A DNA stretch of 46,909 nt from Nocardia carnea (GCF_029869215.1 NZ_JARWPM010000077.1:1-46909), one strand, 5' to 3'. Shown: positions 24,856 to 33,260, counted from the first letter of the stretch. Notes: generated from the sequence alone by a model not told the origin. Translations and numbers: made by a program.

Positions 24856-26274
24856 TTACAGCGCTTTGAGTTCCTCGGTGACCGCACCCACCGACTTCTT
24901 CGCGTCACCGAACAGCATGGCTGTGTGGTCGGCGTAGAAGAGCGGGTTGTCGATACCGGCGAAACCGCTGTTCATCGAGCGCTTCAGCACGATCACCGAT
25001 TTCGCCTGGTCGACGTTGAGGACCGGCATCCCGTAGATCGGGCTGGACGAATCCTCGCGGGCGGCCGGGTTGGTGACATCGTTGGCGCCGATCACCAGGG
25101 CGACATCGGTGCGGCCGAATTCGCCGTTGATATCGTCCATTTCCTTCATGGCGTCATAGGACACCTCGGCCTCGGCCAGCAGCACATTCATATGCCCGGG
25201 CATCCGGCCGGCGACCGGGTGGATGGCGTATTTGACCTCCACCCCCTTGGCTTCCAGCAGCCCGGCCATTTCCTTCACGGCGTGCTGGGCCTGGGCGACG
25301 GCCATACCGTAGCCGGGCACCACGATCACCTGGTTGGCATACGCCATCTGGATCGCGGCGTCGGCAGCGGAGGTCGCCTTGGCCTGTTTCTGTTCGCCGC
25401 CGCCGGCCCCGGCGACAGCGCCGCCACCACCGAATCCACCGGCGACGATGGCCGGGATGGACCGGTTCATGGCCTTGGCCATCAGGTTGGTGAGGATGGT
25501 GCCGGACGCGCCGACGATCATGCCCGCCACGATCATGGCGGTGTTGTTCAGCGCGAGACCGGCGGCCGCGGCCGAGAGCCCGGTGAGGGCGTTGAGCAGC
25601 GAGATCACCACCGGCATATCGGCGCCGCCGATCGGCAGCACCACCATCAGGCCGAGCACACCGGCGGCCACCAGCAGCCCGATCATCCACCACTGCGTGA
25701 CCCCGCCGTCGGACGCGCCGAGGCCGATGACCACGGCGGCGGCGATGGCGGCTATCAGCAACAGCAGGTTCACCGGCTGCTGCAGTTTCCCGAGCCCGAT
25801 GGGTTTGCCGGGCAGGATCTCCTGCAGTTTGCCGAACGCGATGAGCGAACCCCAGAAGGAGATCGAGCCGATGATCGCGGCGAACAACGACCCGACGATG
25901 ATGTGCACCGTCGGTTCCTCACCGTGATGGAAGGTGGAGAACCCGGTGGTGTCGATGAATTCGGCCCACGCGATCAACGCGACCGTACCGCCGCCCACAC
26001 CGTTGAACGCTGCCACCAGCTGCGGCATCGCGGTCATCTTCGTGTAGCGGGCGGGCGGCACACCGAGCAGCACACCGACCACGAGACCGGCGACGATGAT
26101 GATCCAGTTGTTCGTATCGCGCACCGCGATGAGCGTCGCGATCACCGCGATCGCCATACCGGCCGCGGCGATCCAGTTGCCCCGGACCGCGGTCTTCGGG
26201 CCGGTCAGCCCCATCAGGCCGTAGATGAAGAGGGCGAAGGACAGGATGTAGAGGATATCGACAAGATTGTCCAT
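24856..26274 (-). CDS. pntB: NAD(P) transhydrogenase beta subunit
   Basis: The 472-aa product combines the membrane domain II part (about 9 hydrophobic segments, residues ~1-270) with the NADP(H)-binding domain III (~300-472). Domain III marks are VPGYGMAVAQAQ, HPVAGRMPGHMNVLLAEAEV, VIGANDVTNPAA and YADHTAMLFGDAK. With PntAA and PntAB it couples proton entry to hydride transfer from NADH to NADP+, supplying NADPH. It is the last gene of the three-gene operon, 3 bp after pntAB. Confidence 0.96.
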   Translation of the reverse strand: MDNLVDILYILSFALFIYGLMGLTGPKTAVRGNWIAAAGMAIAVIATLIAVRDTNNWIIIVAGLVVGVLLGVPPARYTKMTAMPQLVAAFNGVGGGTVALIAWAEFIDTTGFSTFHHGEEPTVHIIVGSLFAAIIGSISFWGSLIAFGKLQEILPGKPIGLGKLQQPVNLLLLIAAIAAAVVIGLGASDGGVTQWWMIGLLVAAGVLGLMVVLPIGGADMPVVISLLNALTGLSAAAAGLALNNTAMIVAGMIVGASGTILTNLMAKAMNRSIPAIVAGGFGGGGAVAGAGGGEQKQAKATSAADAAIQMAYANQVIVVPGYGMAVAQAQHAVKEMAGLLEAKGVEVKYAIHPVAGRMPGHMNVLLAEAEVSYDAMKEMDDINGEFGRTDVALVIGANDVTNPAAREDSSSPIYGMPVLNVDQAKSVIVLKRSMNSGFAGIDNPLFYADHTAMLFGDAKKSVGAVTEELKAL

Positions 26275-26277
26275 GGC

Positions 26278-26601
26278 TTACTGACCTGCCTTCTCGGCAC
26301 CCGCGCCGGGCTTCTTACCTTTGAACATGCCCAGCATCCGGTCGGTCACCACGAAACCGCCGATCACATTCAGGGTTCCGAACACCAGGGCCACGAACAG
26401 GATGATCTGCACCCCGATCGAGGGGTCCTCCATCCGGCCCAGGGTGACCAGCGCACCCAGCACCACGATGCCGTGGATGGCGTTGGTACCCGACATCAGC
26501 GGGGTGTGCAGGGTATTGGGGACCTTGGAGATCACCGCGAAACCCACGAACCCGGAGAGCACCAGGATGGCGATATTCGCCAGCAGCTCGCTGTACATCA
26601 T
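26278..26601 (-). CDS. pntAB: NAD(P) transhydrogenase alpha subunit, membrane part
   Basis: The 107-aa product is the small membrane subunit (domain II, alpha part) with three hydrophobic helices (LLANIAILVLSGFVGFAVIS, NAIHGIVVLGALVTLG, IILFVALVFGTLNVIGGFVV). It is separate from PntAA, as in the three-subunit enzymes of mycobacteria and alphaproteobacteria. Two consecutive ATG codons overlap the pntAA stop (ATGATG), so translation is coupled. Confidence 0.95.
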   Translation of the reverse strand: MMYSELLANIAILVLSGFVGFAVISKVPNTLHTPLMSGTNAIHGIVVLGALVTLGRMEDPSIGVQIILFVALVFGTLNVIGGFVVTDRMLGMFKGKKPGAGAEKAGQ

Positions 26602-27731
26602 TCGGCTTTCGTTGTCGGTTCGGCGTCACGGGTGACGCAGGAATCGGCCAGCACCTGATCGGAGAAGTCCGGTTTCAGCGCACCGTCGGCGAGCATGAGC
26701 TCCAGCAGCGCGGCGATGTTCTTGGAGTAGAGCTCGCTGGCGTGCTCGGGCATGGTGGCCGGCAGGTTCAGCGGCGAGCAAATGGTCACCTCGTGCTTCA
26801 CCACGGTTTCGCCGGGTTCGGTGAGTTCGCAGTTGCCGCCGGTCTCGCCGGCCAGGTCCACGATCACACTGCCCGGTTTCATCCCGGCGACCGCGGCGGC
26901 GGTCACCAGGCGCGGCGCGGGACGGCCCGGAACGAGGGCGGTCGTGATCACCACGTCGAAACCCTTGATGGCGTCTTCGAGGGCCTGCTGCTGTTTCGCC
27001 TTCTCCTCGTCGGTGAGTTCCCGGGCGTACCCGCCCTCACCGGCGGCGTCGATACCGAGATCGAGCCACTGGGCGCCGACCGAGCGCACCTGATCGGCGA
27101 CCTCCGGCCGCACGTCGTAACCGGTGGTGCGGCCGCCGAGCCGCTTGGCCGTGGCCAGCGCCTGCAACCCCGCGACACCGACACCGAGCACCAGCACGGT
27201 CGCCGGTTTCACGGTCCCCGCCGCGGTGGTGAGCATCGGGAAGAAGCGGGTCGATTCCGAGGCGGCCAGCAGCACCGCCTTGTATCCGGCGACATTGGCC
27301 TGCGAGGACAGCGCGTCCATCACCTGCGCGCGCGAGATGCGCGGGATCGCTTCGACGGCGAACGCCTGCACCTGCTGTTTCTTCAGGGCGTCGATCTGAT
27401 TGTCGGCATTGCGCGGCGCCAGGAATCCGATGAGCGTCTGCCCCGCGGACAGTTTCGCGACTTCGGCATCGGTCGGCGGGGCGACCTTCACGACCACATC
27501 GGCCGACCAGGCATCACCGATGGTGGCACCGGCCTCGGTGTAGGCGGTATCGGGAATGAGCGCGCCCAGGCCGGCACCGGCTTCGACCACGACCTCCACA
27601 CCCTGTTTCACCAGGGCCGGAATGATCTTCGGTACCAGGGCGACCCGCCGCTCGCCCGCGGCGGTTTCGCGAACGACACCGACACGCGCCCCGCGCGGCG
27701 ACGAATCGCTCACGGTCTGCGTTGTCTCCAC
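26598..27731 (-). CDS. pntAA: Re/Si-specific NAD(P) transhydrogenase alpha subunit, NAD-binding part
   Basis: The 377-aa product is the soluble domain I: RVGVVRETAAGERRVALVPK at the N-terminus, the Rossmann motif VLGVGVAGLQALATAKRLGG and RPAPRLVTAAAVAGMKPGSVIVDLA (cited in part) for NAD(H) binding. Resemblance to alanine dehydrogenase is a family feature. GTG 27731 is chosen by family length and GGAGAGGG about 10 nt upstream; a longer open frame to 27869 runs through a leader hairpin. It is the first gene of the operon pntAA-pntAB-pntB and is divergent from the HIT gene. Confidence 0.94.
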   Translation of the reverse strand: METTQTVSDSSPRGARVGVVRETAAGERRVALVPKIIPALVKQGVEVVVEAGAGLGALIPDTAYTEAGATIGDAWSADVVVKVAPPTDAEVAKLSAGQTLIGFLAPRNADNQIDALKKQQVQAFAVEAIPRISRAQVMDALSSQANVAGYKAVLLAASESTRFFPMLTTAAGTVKPATVLVLGVGVAGLQALATAKRLGGRTTGYDVRPEVADQVRSVGAQWLDLGIDAAGEGGYARELTDEEKAKQQQALEDAIKGFDVVITTALVPGRPAPRLVTAAAVAGMKPGSVIVDLAGETGGNCELTEPGETVVKHEVTICSPLNLPATMPEHASELYSKNIAALLELMLADGALKPDFSDQVLADSCVTRDAEPTTKAE

Positions 27732-27778
27732 TTGTCTGTTTCCCTCTCCTACTGTGTTCGGCCGCCCGATGACGGCGC

Positions 27779-27808
27779 CGGGCGGGGTGTCCGCGAACAC
27801 CCCGCCCG
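27779..27808 (-). promoter_or_regulatory. Leader hairpin upstream of pntAA
   Basis: CGGGCGGGGTGT/ACACCCCGCCCG is a perfect 12-bp stem with a 6-nt loop, about 48 nt before the pntAA start. A possible -10 box, TACGGT, lies just upstream in the pnt direction (27821-27826), so the hairpin would sit at the 5' end of the mRNA. It may stabilise the transcript or attenuate it. Confidence 0.55.
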
Positions 27809-27997
27809 AAAATCCTCGCCACCGTACAACGATGCGAGTGAGATTAGCTGAGATGCCCGTCACATCCACCTGGCGGGGGCCGTCGCCTTCACAGCGGTAA
27901 ATGCAGATCAGGTGACATATCCGGATTACCGTGACGGCAGGTATGAAAAGTTTGCCAATCCTTCCCCGCTCACCCCACCCAGCTGGCTCTTGTGCAA

Positions 27998-28003
27998 TAT
28001 AGT
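27998..28003 (+). promoter_or_regulatory. -10 box TATAGT of the HIT gene, leaderless
   Basis: TATAGT ends 6 nt before GTG 28010. It is one of the best matches to TATAAT in the window. Confidence 0.55.
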
Positions 28004-28009
28004 CACGCT

Positions 28010-28468
28010 GTGAGCGAATGCGTTTTCTGCCGGATCGTGGCCGGTACCGCCCCGGCGCACCGGGTCTACGAGGACGACGCGGTGTGCGCCTTCCTCGATA
28101 TCCGGCCGATCACCCGCGGGCACACTCTGGTGATCCCCAAACACCATGCGACCGACCTGTCCGAACTCGACGCCGACGCCGGGGCCGGGCTGTTCCGGAT
28201 CGGGCATCGGATCGCGCTGGCGGCGCAGGGCCCGGCGTTCGCCGCCGACGGGGCCAACCTGCTGATCAACGACGGTAAGGCCGCGTTCCAGACGGTCGGC
28301 CACGTGCACCTGCACGTATTGCCCCGCAAGCACGGGGACAAGTTCCGTTTCGCCTCCGGACTGGTACTGCGCCGTTCGCACGAACCCGAGCGAGTCGCCG
28401 CCGCACTCCGCGACGGGCTCGCGGCCCTCGATCCCCCGGCCGCCGGAACCGATACCGATCCCGGCTGA
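28010..28468 (+). CDS. HIT family nucleotide hydrolase/transferase
   Basis: The 152-aa product begins CVFCRIVAGTAPAHRVYEDD, the start typical of HIT proteins with a Cys-x2-Cys, and carries the histidine triad GHVHLHVLPR. It cleaves nucleotide phosphoramidates or dinucleoside polyphosphates (Hint/Fhit branch), or acts as AP4A hydrolase. GTG 28010 follows a leaderless-type -10 box. No neighbour clarifies its substrate. The last ~15 residues are Pro/Gly/Thr-rich. Confidence 0.92.
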   Translation: MSECVFCRIVAGTAPAHRVYEDDAVCAFLDIRPITRGHTLVIPKHHATDLSELDADAGAGLFRIGHRIALAAQGPAFAADGANLLINDGKAAFQTVGHVHLHVLPRKHGDKFRFASGLVLRRSHEPERVAAALRDGLAALDPPAAGTDTDPG

Positions 28469-28524
28469 TAGGAACGGTTCACCGGCCCACCCGGATTCCG
28501 ACCAGCCCACGGAAGGCCCTGCCC

Positions 28525-29361
28525 ATGCACGATCTGCCCGACCGCCCCGAACTCGTCGCACTACTGTCCGAGCAGTTCGACGCCCTCGCCGATCTGGTCG
28601 CCGGTTTCGACGAGGACCGGTGGCGAACGCCGTCGCCGCTGCCGGGATGGACCGTCTTCGATGTGATCGGCCATATCATCGGCACCGAATCGCTGCTGCT
28701 GGGCGAGAAACCGCCGGCCCGCGACCCGCAGACACCCGATATCGACGTCAAGACGCTGCCGCATGTACGCAACGAGATCGGCGCGCTGAACGAGATCTGG
28801 CTACAGCGGCTGCGGTCCCGCACGGGCGGCGAACTGCTGCGCCTGTACCACGAGGTGATCGGCCGCCGCCGGAAAGCGCTGGCCGAGATGGACGATCAGG
28901 CCTGGCTGGCGCCCTCGCAATCGCCCGTCGGCGAAGTTCCCTACGCCCGGTTCATGCGGGTCCGGCTGTTCGACTGCTGGATGCACGAGCTCGATATCGC
29001 GGATGCGCTGGGCGAGCAGATCGACGAGGGCGGCGCGCGCGGCGAGGTGGCGTTCACCGAATTCGCGCAGTCGTTGCCCCGGGTGATCGCGAAACGCGGT
29101 AAGGCTCCCGCGGGCTCCCTGATCACCCTGCGGCTGACCGGGCCGCTCGCGCGCACACTGCATATCGAGGTCGGCGACCGGGCGAGCTATGTGACCGCCC
29201 CCGACCGGGCGGCCACGGCCACGCTGCAGCTGGATTCCGGACTGCTGGTGCGCCTCGGCGGTGGCCGGGTGGACCCCGAAACCGCGCTGGACCGCATCGA
29301 CTTCGAGGGCGATGCGGAGCTGGGCCGGCAGCTGGCCCGCAACCTCGCGTTCACCATCTGA
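28525..29361 (+). CDS. Maleylpyruvate isomerase family mycothiol-dependent enzyme (DinB-like)
   Basis: The 278-aa product is of the actinobacterial MDMPI-like/DinB class. An N-terminal four-helix domain has a probable metal site: H50 (DVIGHIIGTE), D150 and H154 (LFDCWMHELDIAD). The C-terminal ~100 residues resemble the SCP2-like domain that follows it. Related enzymes use mycothiol; the reaction here is unknown. GGAAGG lies 9 nt before the ATG. Its stop overlaps the peptidase E start by one base, so the two are co-translated. Confidence 0.9.
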   Translation: MHDLPDRPELVALLSEQFDALADLVAGFDEDRWRTPSPLPGWTVFDVIGHIIGTESLLLGEKPPARDPQTPDIDVKTLPHVRNEIGALNEIWLQRLRSRTGGELLRLYHEVIGRRRKALAEMDDQAWLAPSQSPVGEVPYARFMRVRLFDCWMHELDIADALGEQIDEGGARGEVAFTEFAQSLPRVIAKRGKAPAGSLITLRLTGPLARTLHIEVGDRASYVTAPDRAATATLQLDSGLLVRLGGGRVDPETALDRIDFEGDAELGRQLARNLAFTI

Positions 29362-30002
29362 TGCGGCTGTTCCTGGCCAGTTACCGGTTCGGCGCGCACT
29401 ACGAGGTGTTCGCCGAACTGGCCGGTGGCCCCCGCCCGATCGCCGTGATCGCCAATGCCTGCGACGCCTGGCCGGATTCACGGGCGGCGGCGGTGACCAG
29501 CGAACTGGTACCGCTGCGCAAGCACGGGTTCATTCCGCAGGAAGTGGATCTGCGCGACTACACCGGGCGCCCCGGCGAATTGCGCCGGACACTGGCCGGG
29601 TTTCCCGCGGTATGGGTCCGCGGCGGCAACACCTTCGTGCTGCGGGCCCAGTTCGCGCGCAGTGGTGCGGATCGGGTCGTGCCGGAACTGCTCGCCGCGG
29701 ATGCGTTCCTGTACGCGGGCTACAGCGCGGGCGCCTGCCTGCTCGGACCGCACCTGCGCGGACTCGAAACCTCCGACGATCCGGGAGAAGTCGCCCCGGC
29801 CTGCGGTATCGAGCCCATCTGGGAAGGCCTCGGGCTGATCGACCGACCGATAGTCCCCCACCTCGATTCCCCCACCGACCCCGAAGGCACGGGCAACGCG
29901 CTCGCCGCCCGCTTCCGCGCCGACGGCACCCCGCACTGGGCACTCACCGATGCCGATGTCGTCGTCCGAGACGGCGCCGAAACCCGCCTCTACACAGGCT
30001 GA
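29361..30002 (+). CDS. Peptidase E-like protein (S51, class I glutamine amidotransferase fold)
   Basis: The 213-aa product has the peptidase E features: WVRGGNTF (residues ~85-92), nucleophile S122 in YSAGACLLGP and H167 in PHLDSPTD. Characterised members cleave Asp-X dipeptides in the cytoplasm. The ATG overlaps the stop of the MDMPI-like gene (TGATG). A strong hairpin follows the stop. Confidence 0.9.
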   Translation: MRLFLASYRFGAHYEVFAELAGGPRPIAVIANACDAWPDSRAAAVTSELVPLRKHGFIPQEVDLRDYTGRPGELRRTLAGFPAVWVRGGNTFVLRAQFARSGADRVVPELLAADAFLYAGYSAGACLLGPHLRGLETSDDPGEVAPACGIEPIWEGLGLIDRPIVPHLDSPTDPEGTGNALAARFRADGTPHWALTDADVVVRDGAETRLYTG

Positions 30003-30030
30003 TCCGACCGGTACGGAGCGCCGGTCGGAT
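30002..30030. terminator. Bidirectional hairpin terminator
   Basis: ATCCGACCGG/CCGGTCGGAT is a perfect 10-bp stem with a 9-nt loop. It begins in the stop codon of the peptidase E gene and lies 30 bp from the convergent TetR stop, so it probably serves both genes. Confidence 0.8.
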
Positions 30031-30060
30031 GGACGTACTGCAGAAGTGACAGCAGCACGT

Positions 30061-30648
30061 TCATTCGGCGTTTCCCCGCACGCGTGCGAGTGCGAAACCC
30101 CGGTCCAGTAGCGCCGAGCGGTCGGCGGTGCCATCGGATCGCAGCCATGCGCTGGAGACGGTGTCGAGTACGGCGACGGCCGTATTCGTGAGCAGGTCGG
30201 CGGTGAACGAGTCGATACCGGCCCCCGGGCGTTGCCGCACGGCATCACTCACCCGTTGCCGCCATTCGGCTCGCCGCTGGTGTAGTCGCCCGGCCAGCGC
30301 CGGGGTCGCCTCGACGAGGCGCAGGACGGCCAGCACCTGCTCACCGGCATGGATCTCCTCCTGCCAGTTGCGCAGCACGTGCTGGAGCGAATCCCAGGGG
30401 TCCTCCCCCGCCGGCCGGGCCGCCAGCTCGGCGACCACTTTCTCACCGGTGGTATCGATACCGCCGAAAACCGCCTCCTCCTTCGAGGGGAAGTAGCGGA
30501 AGAAGCTGCGTTTGGTCATTCCGGCGGCACGAGCGATCTCGTCGACGGTCGTCGCCTCGAAGCCCTGACGCGCGAAAAGAGCGATGGCCACCTCGGTGAG
30601 TTCGGCTCGCACCGCTCGCCGGGTTCGTTCCCGGAGTCCTTCCGACAT
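30061..30648 (-). CDS. TetR/AcrR family regulator
   Basis: The 195-aa product has the helix-turn-helix TTVDEIARAAGMTKRSFFRYF near residues 30-50, followed by FPSKEEAVFGG, and a C-terminal ligand domain of ~140 residues. The recognition helix closely resembles that of the TetR protein encoded at 40144-40848. It is divergent from an SDR gene across a 70-bp region with direct repeats of GTGACAC, its likely operator. ATG 30648 is chosen by domain position; the open frame continues without SD to 31173. Confidence 0.92.
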   Translation of the reverse strand: MSEGLRERTRRAVRAELTEVAIALFARQGFEATTVDEIARAAGMTKRSFFRYFPSKEEAVFGGIDTTGEKVVAELAARPAGEDPWDSLQHVLRNWQEEIHAGEQVLAVLRLVEATPALAGRLHQRRAEWRQRVSDAVRQRPGAGIDSFTADLLTNTAVAVLDTVSSAWLRSDGTADRSALLDRGFALARVRGNAE

Positions 30649-30680
30649 GCGCTCGAGTCTACTTTTCAACACCAGATGAC

Positions 30681-30701
30681 TATAGTGACACCAAGTGACA
30701 C
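30681..30701 (+). promoter_or_regulatory. Promoter and operator of the SDR gene: TATAGT box with two GTGACAC direct repeats
   Basis: TATAGT (30681-30686) overlaps the first of two GTGACAC copies (30685-30691 and 30695-30701), whose starts are exactly 10 bp, one helix turn, apart. The same elements occur upstream of fadE25. A TetR dimer bound here would cover the -10 box. Confidence 0.6.
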
Positions 30702-30718
30702 AGGAAGGGATTGCCGCA

Positions 30719-31600
30719 ATGACCCTCGAAGGAAAGACCGTGCTGATCACCGGGAGCACCGGCGGCATCGGCAAGGAAACCGCCCGGCGGCTGGCCGCCC
30801 TCGGCGCCCGCGTAATCCTCGTCGGCCGCGATGCGGAACGCGCCGGGACGGCGGTCGCGGAACTGCGCCGGACCAGCGGTAACACCGAGATCGAAGCGAT
30901 CACCGCTGATCTGTCGCGTCTGCGCGACGTGCGCCACCTCGCCGAACAGGTCACTTCACGAGTCGACCGGCTCGACGTTCTGATCAACAACGCCGGAGCG
31001 ACTCGAACCCGGCGAGAATTGACCGAGGACGGTATCGAGACCGTGTTCGCGGTCAATGTCGTGGCACCGTTCAGCCTCATGCACCGGCTGCTTCCCGCAT
31101 TGCAAGCGGCGGACGCGGCCCGGATCGTCAACATCACGGGCGGGGTGCCGCGTGGCCGGATCGACCTCGGCAACCTGCAGGGCGAGAAAGCGTATGTGGG
31201 CCTGTCGTTCTACAACCAGACCAAACTGGCCCAGATGGCGATGAGCTACGCTTTCGCCGAACGCCTCGCCGATACGACAGTGTCGCTGAATGTCGCCTAT
31301 CCGGGCCATGCCTACACCTCGATGAACAAGGACCTCACGGCAGGCGCGTATCCGCCGCTCGCCCGCCCGATCGTGCCACTGCTGCGCTTGGCGATGCCCG
31401 TGCTCTACGGCCACCGCGCGCTGATCGCCGCCACCCGGTCGAGCGTCTTCCTCGCTTCCTCCCCCGCGGCGCGGACCAGCCACGGAAGCTACTTCAACAG
31501 CCGGGCAGCCGTCACGCCGTGGCCGAAAGCCGTGCTGGACGAAACCACCCGTGGCACGATCTGGAACCTGTGCGAGAGGCTGCACAACACGCTGCAGTGA
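30719..31600 (+). CDS. SDR family oxidoreductase (retinol dehydrogenase-like)
   Basis: The 293-aa product has the cofactor motif T11-GSTGGIG, VGRDAERA after beta-2 (NADP-type Arg), INNAG near 89-93 and Y165-NQTK169. The usual catalytic Ser of the VSS strand is replaced: the sequence reads IVNITGG, with T140. The long form and the C-terminal half resemble WW-domain oxidoreductase/retinol dehydrogenase-like SDRs. The substrate is unknown, probably lipophilic. AAGGG lies 9 nt before ATG 30719; the in-frame GTG 30695 falls inside the operator. It is likely repressed by the divergent TetR. Confidence 0.92.
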   Translation: MTLEGKTVLITGSTGGIGKETARRLAALGARVILVGRDAERAGTAVAELRRTSGNTEIEAITADLSRLRDVRHLAEQVTSRVDRLDVLINNAGATRTRRELTEDGIETVFAVNVVAPFSLMHRLLPALQAADAARIVNITGGVPRGRIDLGNLQGEKAYVGLSFYNQTKLAQMAMSYAFAERLADTTVSLNVAYPGHAYTSMNKDLTAGAYPPLARPIVPLLRLAMPVLYGHRALIAATRSSVFLASSPAARTSHGSYFNSRAAVTPWPKAVLDETTRGTIWNLCERLHNTLQ

Positions 31601-31650
31601 ACCACACAAGACCCGTCCAGCAATCCGGAGCCATCGGTAACAAGCCGTGA

Positions 31651-32124
31651 TCACTTGCGGCGGAACACGACCCAGCGCATGGCCGAGTACATGTACACCG
31701 CCTCGCACGCACCGGCCAGCAGCCGGGAGACGTGGTACTGGACGCCCAGCGCTGCGAGACCCGCTCCCACGCCGAGGATGAATGCCAGGTAGTTGATCAC
31801 CACCACGACGGTGTAGATCACCGCTTGCCGGCCCGCCGGGGCGTGCGAGCGGAAGTTCAGGGTGCGGTTGAGGTAGAACGCCAGCGCGAACGCGCAGACG
31901 TAGCCGACCGTGACCGATAACCAGCCGGGCAGGCCGAGCCCGCTGCGCATCCCGGTCAGGATCAACAGGTCGACGCCGAAGGTGAAACTGTTGATCAGCG
32001 CGAAGCCGAGAAAGGTCGGCGGGACGATTCGGTCCAGCCCCCAGGGCAGTCGCGCGACCACCGCCTCGCACCAACGGGCGAACCGGCTCGCCCACGTCTC
32101 CGGGTTCGTCGCCAGTTCCTGCAC
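31651..32124 (-). CDS. GtrA family membrane protein
   Basis: The 157-aa product has the four-helix GtrA layout: FLGFALINSFTFGVDLLIL, LSVTVGYVCAFALAFYLNR, VIYTVVVVINYLAFILGVG and a last helix ending YMYSAMRWVVFRRK. The motif YLNRTLNF after TM2 is characteristic. GtrA proteins are thought to move polyprenyl-linked sugars across the membrane for surface polysaccharides. GTG 32124 is a reasonable start; TTG 32172 would add 16 residues. No glycosyltransferase is nearby. A second GtrA is encoded at 44043. Confidence 0.88.
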   Translation of the reverse strand: MQELATNPETWASRFARWCEAVVARLPWGLDRIVPPTFLGFALINSFTFGVDLLILTGMRSGLGLPGWLSVTVGYVCAFALAFYLNRTLNFRSHAPAGRQAVIYTVVVVINYLAFILGVGAGLAALGVQYHVSRLLAGACEAVYMYSAMRWVVFRRK

Positions 32125-32229
32125 GCGGTCAGGGTGGCAGGGGCAGGTGACGGGCAGGTGAGCACGGGGCAAACCGGGAGATCGCAGGTTCGAGCCGCCG
32201 AGGAAGACAACCGGCAGTCATTTTGTCGA

Positions 32230-32251
32230 TTCGGCAAATTTACTTGCCGAA
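32230..32251. promoter_or_regulatory. Perfect 22-bp palindromic operator before the flavoprotein gene
   Basis: TTCGGCAA-N6-TTGCCGAA has perfect 8-bp arms and an AT-rich spacer, unusual in this GC-rich sequence. It lies 43 bp before GTG 32295. The TTG-N-CAA-like core suggests a TetR or MarR family regulator. No such gene adjoins it. Confidence 0.7.
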
Positions 32252-32294
32252 AGCGGCGCGGTTTCGGATAGTCGGTGTCGAGGAGGTGGTCACA

Positions 32295-33260
32295 GTGACC
32301 GAGCAACTGGAGAACGACTACGACGTGGTGGTGGCCGGCGGCGGCGCGGCCGGACTGAACGGGGCCCTGATGCTGGCCCGGTCCCGGCGGACGGTGGTGG
32401 TGATCGACGCGGGCGCACCCCGGAACGCCCCGGCCGAAGGGGTGCACGGCCTACTGGGCCACGACGGCCGGCCCCCGGCGGAATTGCTCGCCCGGGGCCG
32501 GGAGGAAGTGCGGCGCTACGGCGGGCAGGTGGTGTCCGGCGAGATCACCGCTGCCACCCGGACGGAGGACGGATTCACGATCGGCCTCGCCGACGGCCGC
32601 AGCGTCCGGGCCCGGCGCCTACTGGTGACCACCGGCCTGGTCGACGAGCTCCCGGATATCGCCGGCCTGCGGGAACGGTGGGGTCGCGATGTGGTGCACT
32701 GCCCGTACTGCCACGGCTGGGAGGTGCGCGATCGGGCGATCGGCGTGCTGAACACCGGCCCGATGTCGATGCACCAGGTGCAGTTGTTCCGCCAGCTCAG
32801 CGATGATGTTGTGTTCTTCACCCACGAGGGCCCGGAGCCGACCGCCGACGAAACCGAGCGGCTGCGGGCGCGCGGTATCCGAATCGTGCCAGGGAAGGTC
32901 GCCGCGCTCGAGACGGACGCCGATCGGATCACCGGGCTGCGTCTCGCCGACGGCACCGTGGTCACCCGGGAGGTTGTCGCGGTCGGAACGCGTATGGTCG
33001 CCCGGGCGGGTTTCCTGGCCGATCTCGAACTGCCCGCCGTGGAGCACCCGGCCGGCGTCGGCCGCTACATCCCGGCCGACGCCACCGGCCGCACCGAGGT
33101 ACCCGGAGTGTGGGCGGCGGGCAATGTCACCGAACTCACCGCGCAGGTGGGCGCCGCCGCGGCGGCGGGTGCGATGGCCGGGGCGCAGATCAATGCCGAC
33201 CTTGTCGAGGAGGAGGTCCGCGCGGCGGTGGCGGAGCTCGCCACCCATCCGGCCGGATAG
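32295..33260 (+). CDS. NAD(P)/FAD-dependent oxidoreductase, thioredoxin reductase-like
   Basis: The 321-aa product resembles bacterial thioredoxin reductases: FAD motif VVVAGGGAAGLNGALMLARS near the N-terminus, redox pair C-P-Y-C in HCPYCHGWEVRD near residue 137, and the C-terminal FAD motif GVWAAGNVTELTAQVGAAAAAG (cited in part). The NADPH Rossmann motif in the middle is weak (GVLNTGPMSM instead of GxGxxA), so its electron donor is uncertain. It belongs with the group of TrxR-like proteins outside the thioredoxin pair. GTG 32295 has AGGAGGTGG about 7 nt upstream. It is controlled, by inference, through the palindrome at 32230. Confidence 0.9.
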   Translation: MTEQLENDYDVVVAGGGAAGLNGALMLARSRRTVVVIDAGAPRNAPAEGVHGLLGHDGRPPAELLARGREEVRRYGGQVVSGEITAATRTEDGFTIGLADGRSVRARRLLVTTGLVDELPDIAGLRERWGRDVVHCPYCHGWEVRDRAIGVLNTGPMSMHQVQLFRQLSDDVVFFTHEGPEPTADETERLRARGIRIVPGKVAALETDADRITGLRLADGTVVTREVVAVGTRMVARAGFLADLELPAVEHPAGVGRYIPADATGRTEVPGVWAAGNVTELTAQVGAAAAAGAMAGAQINADLVEEEVRAAVAELATHPAG

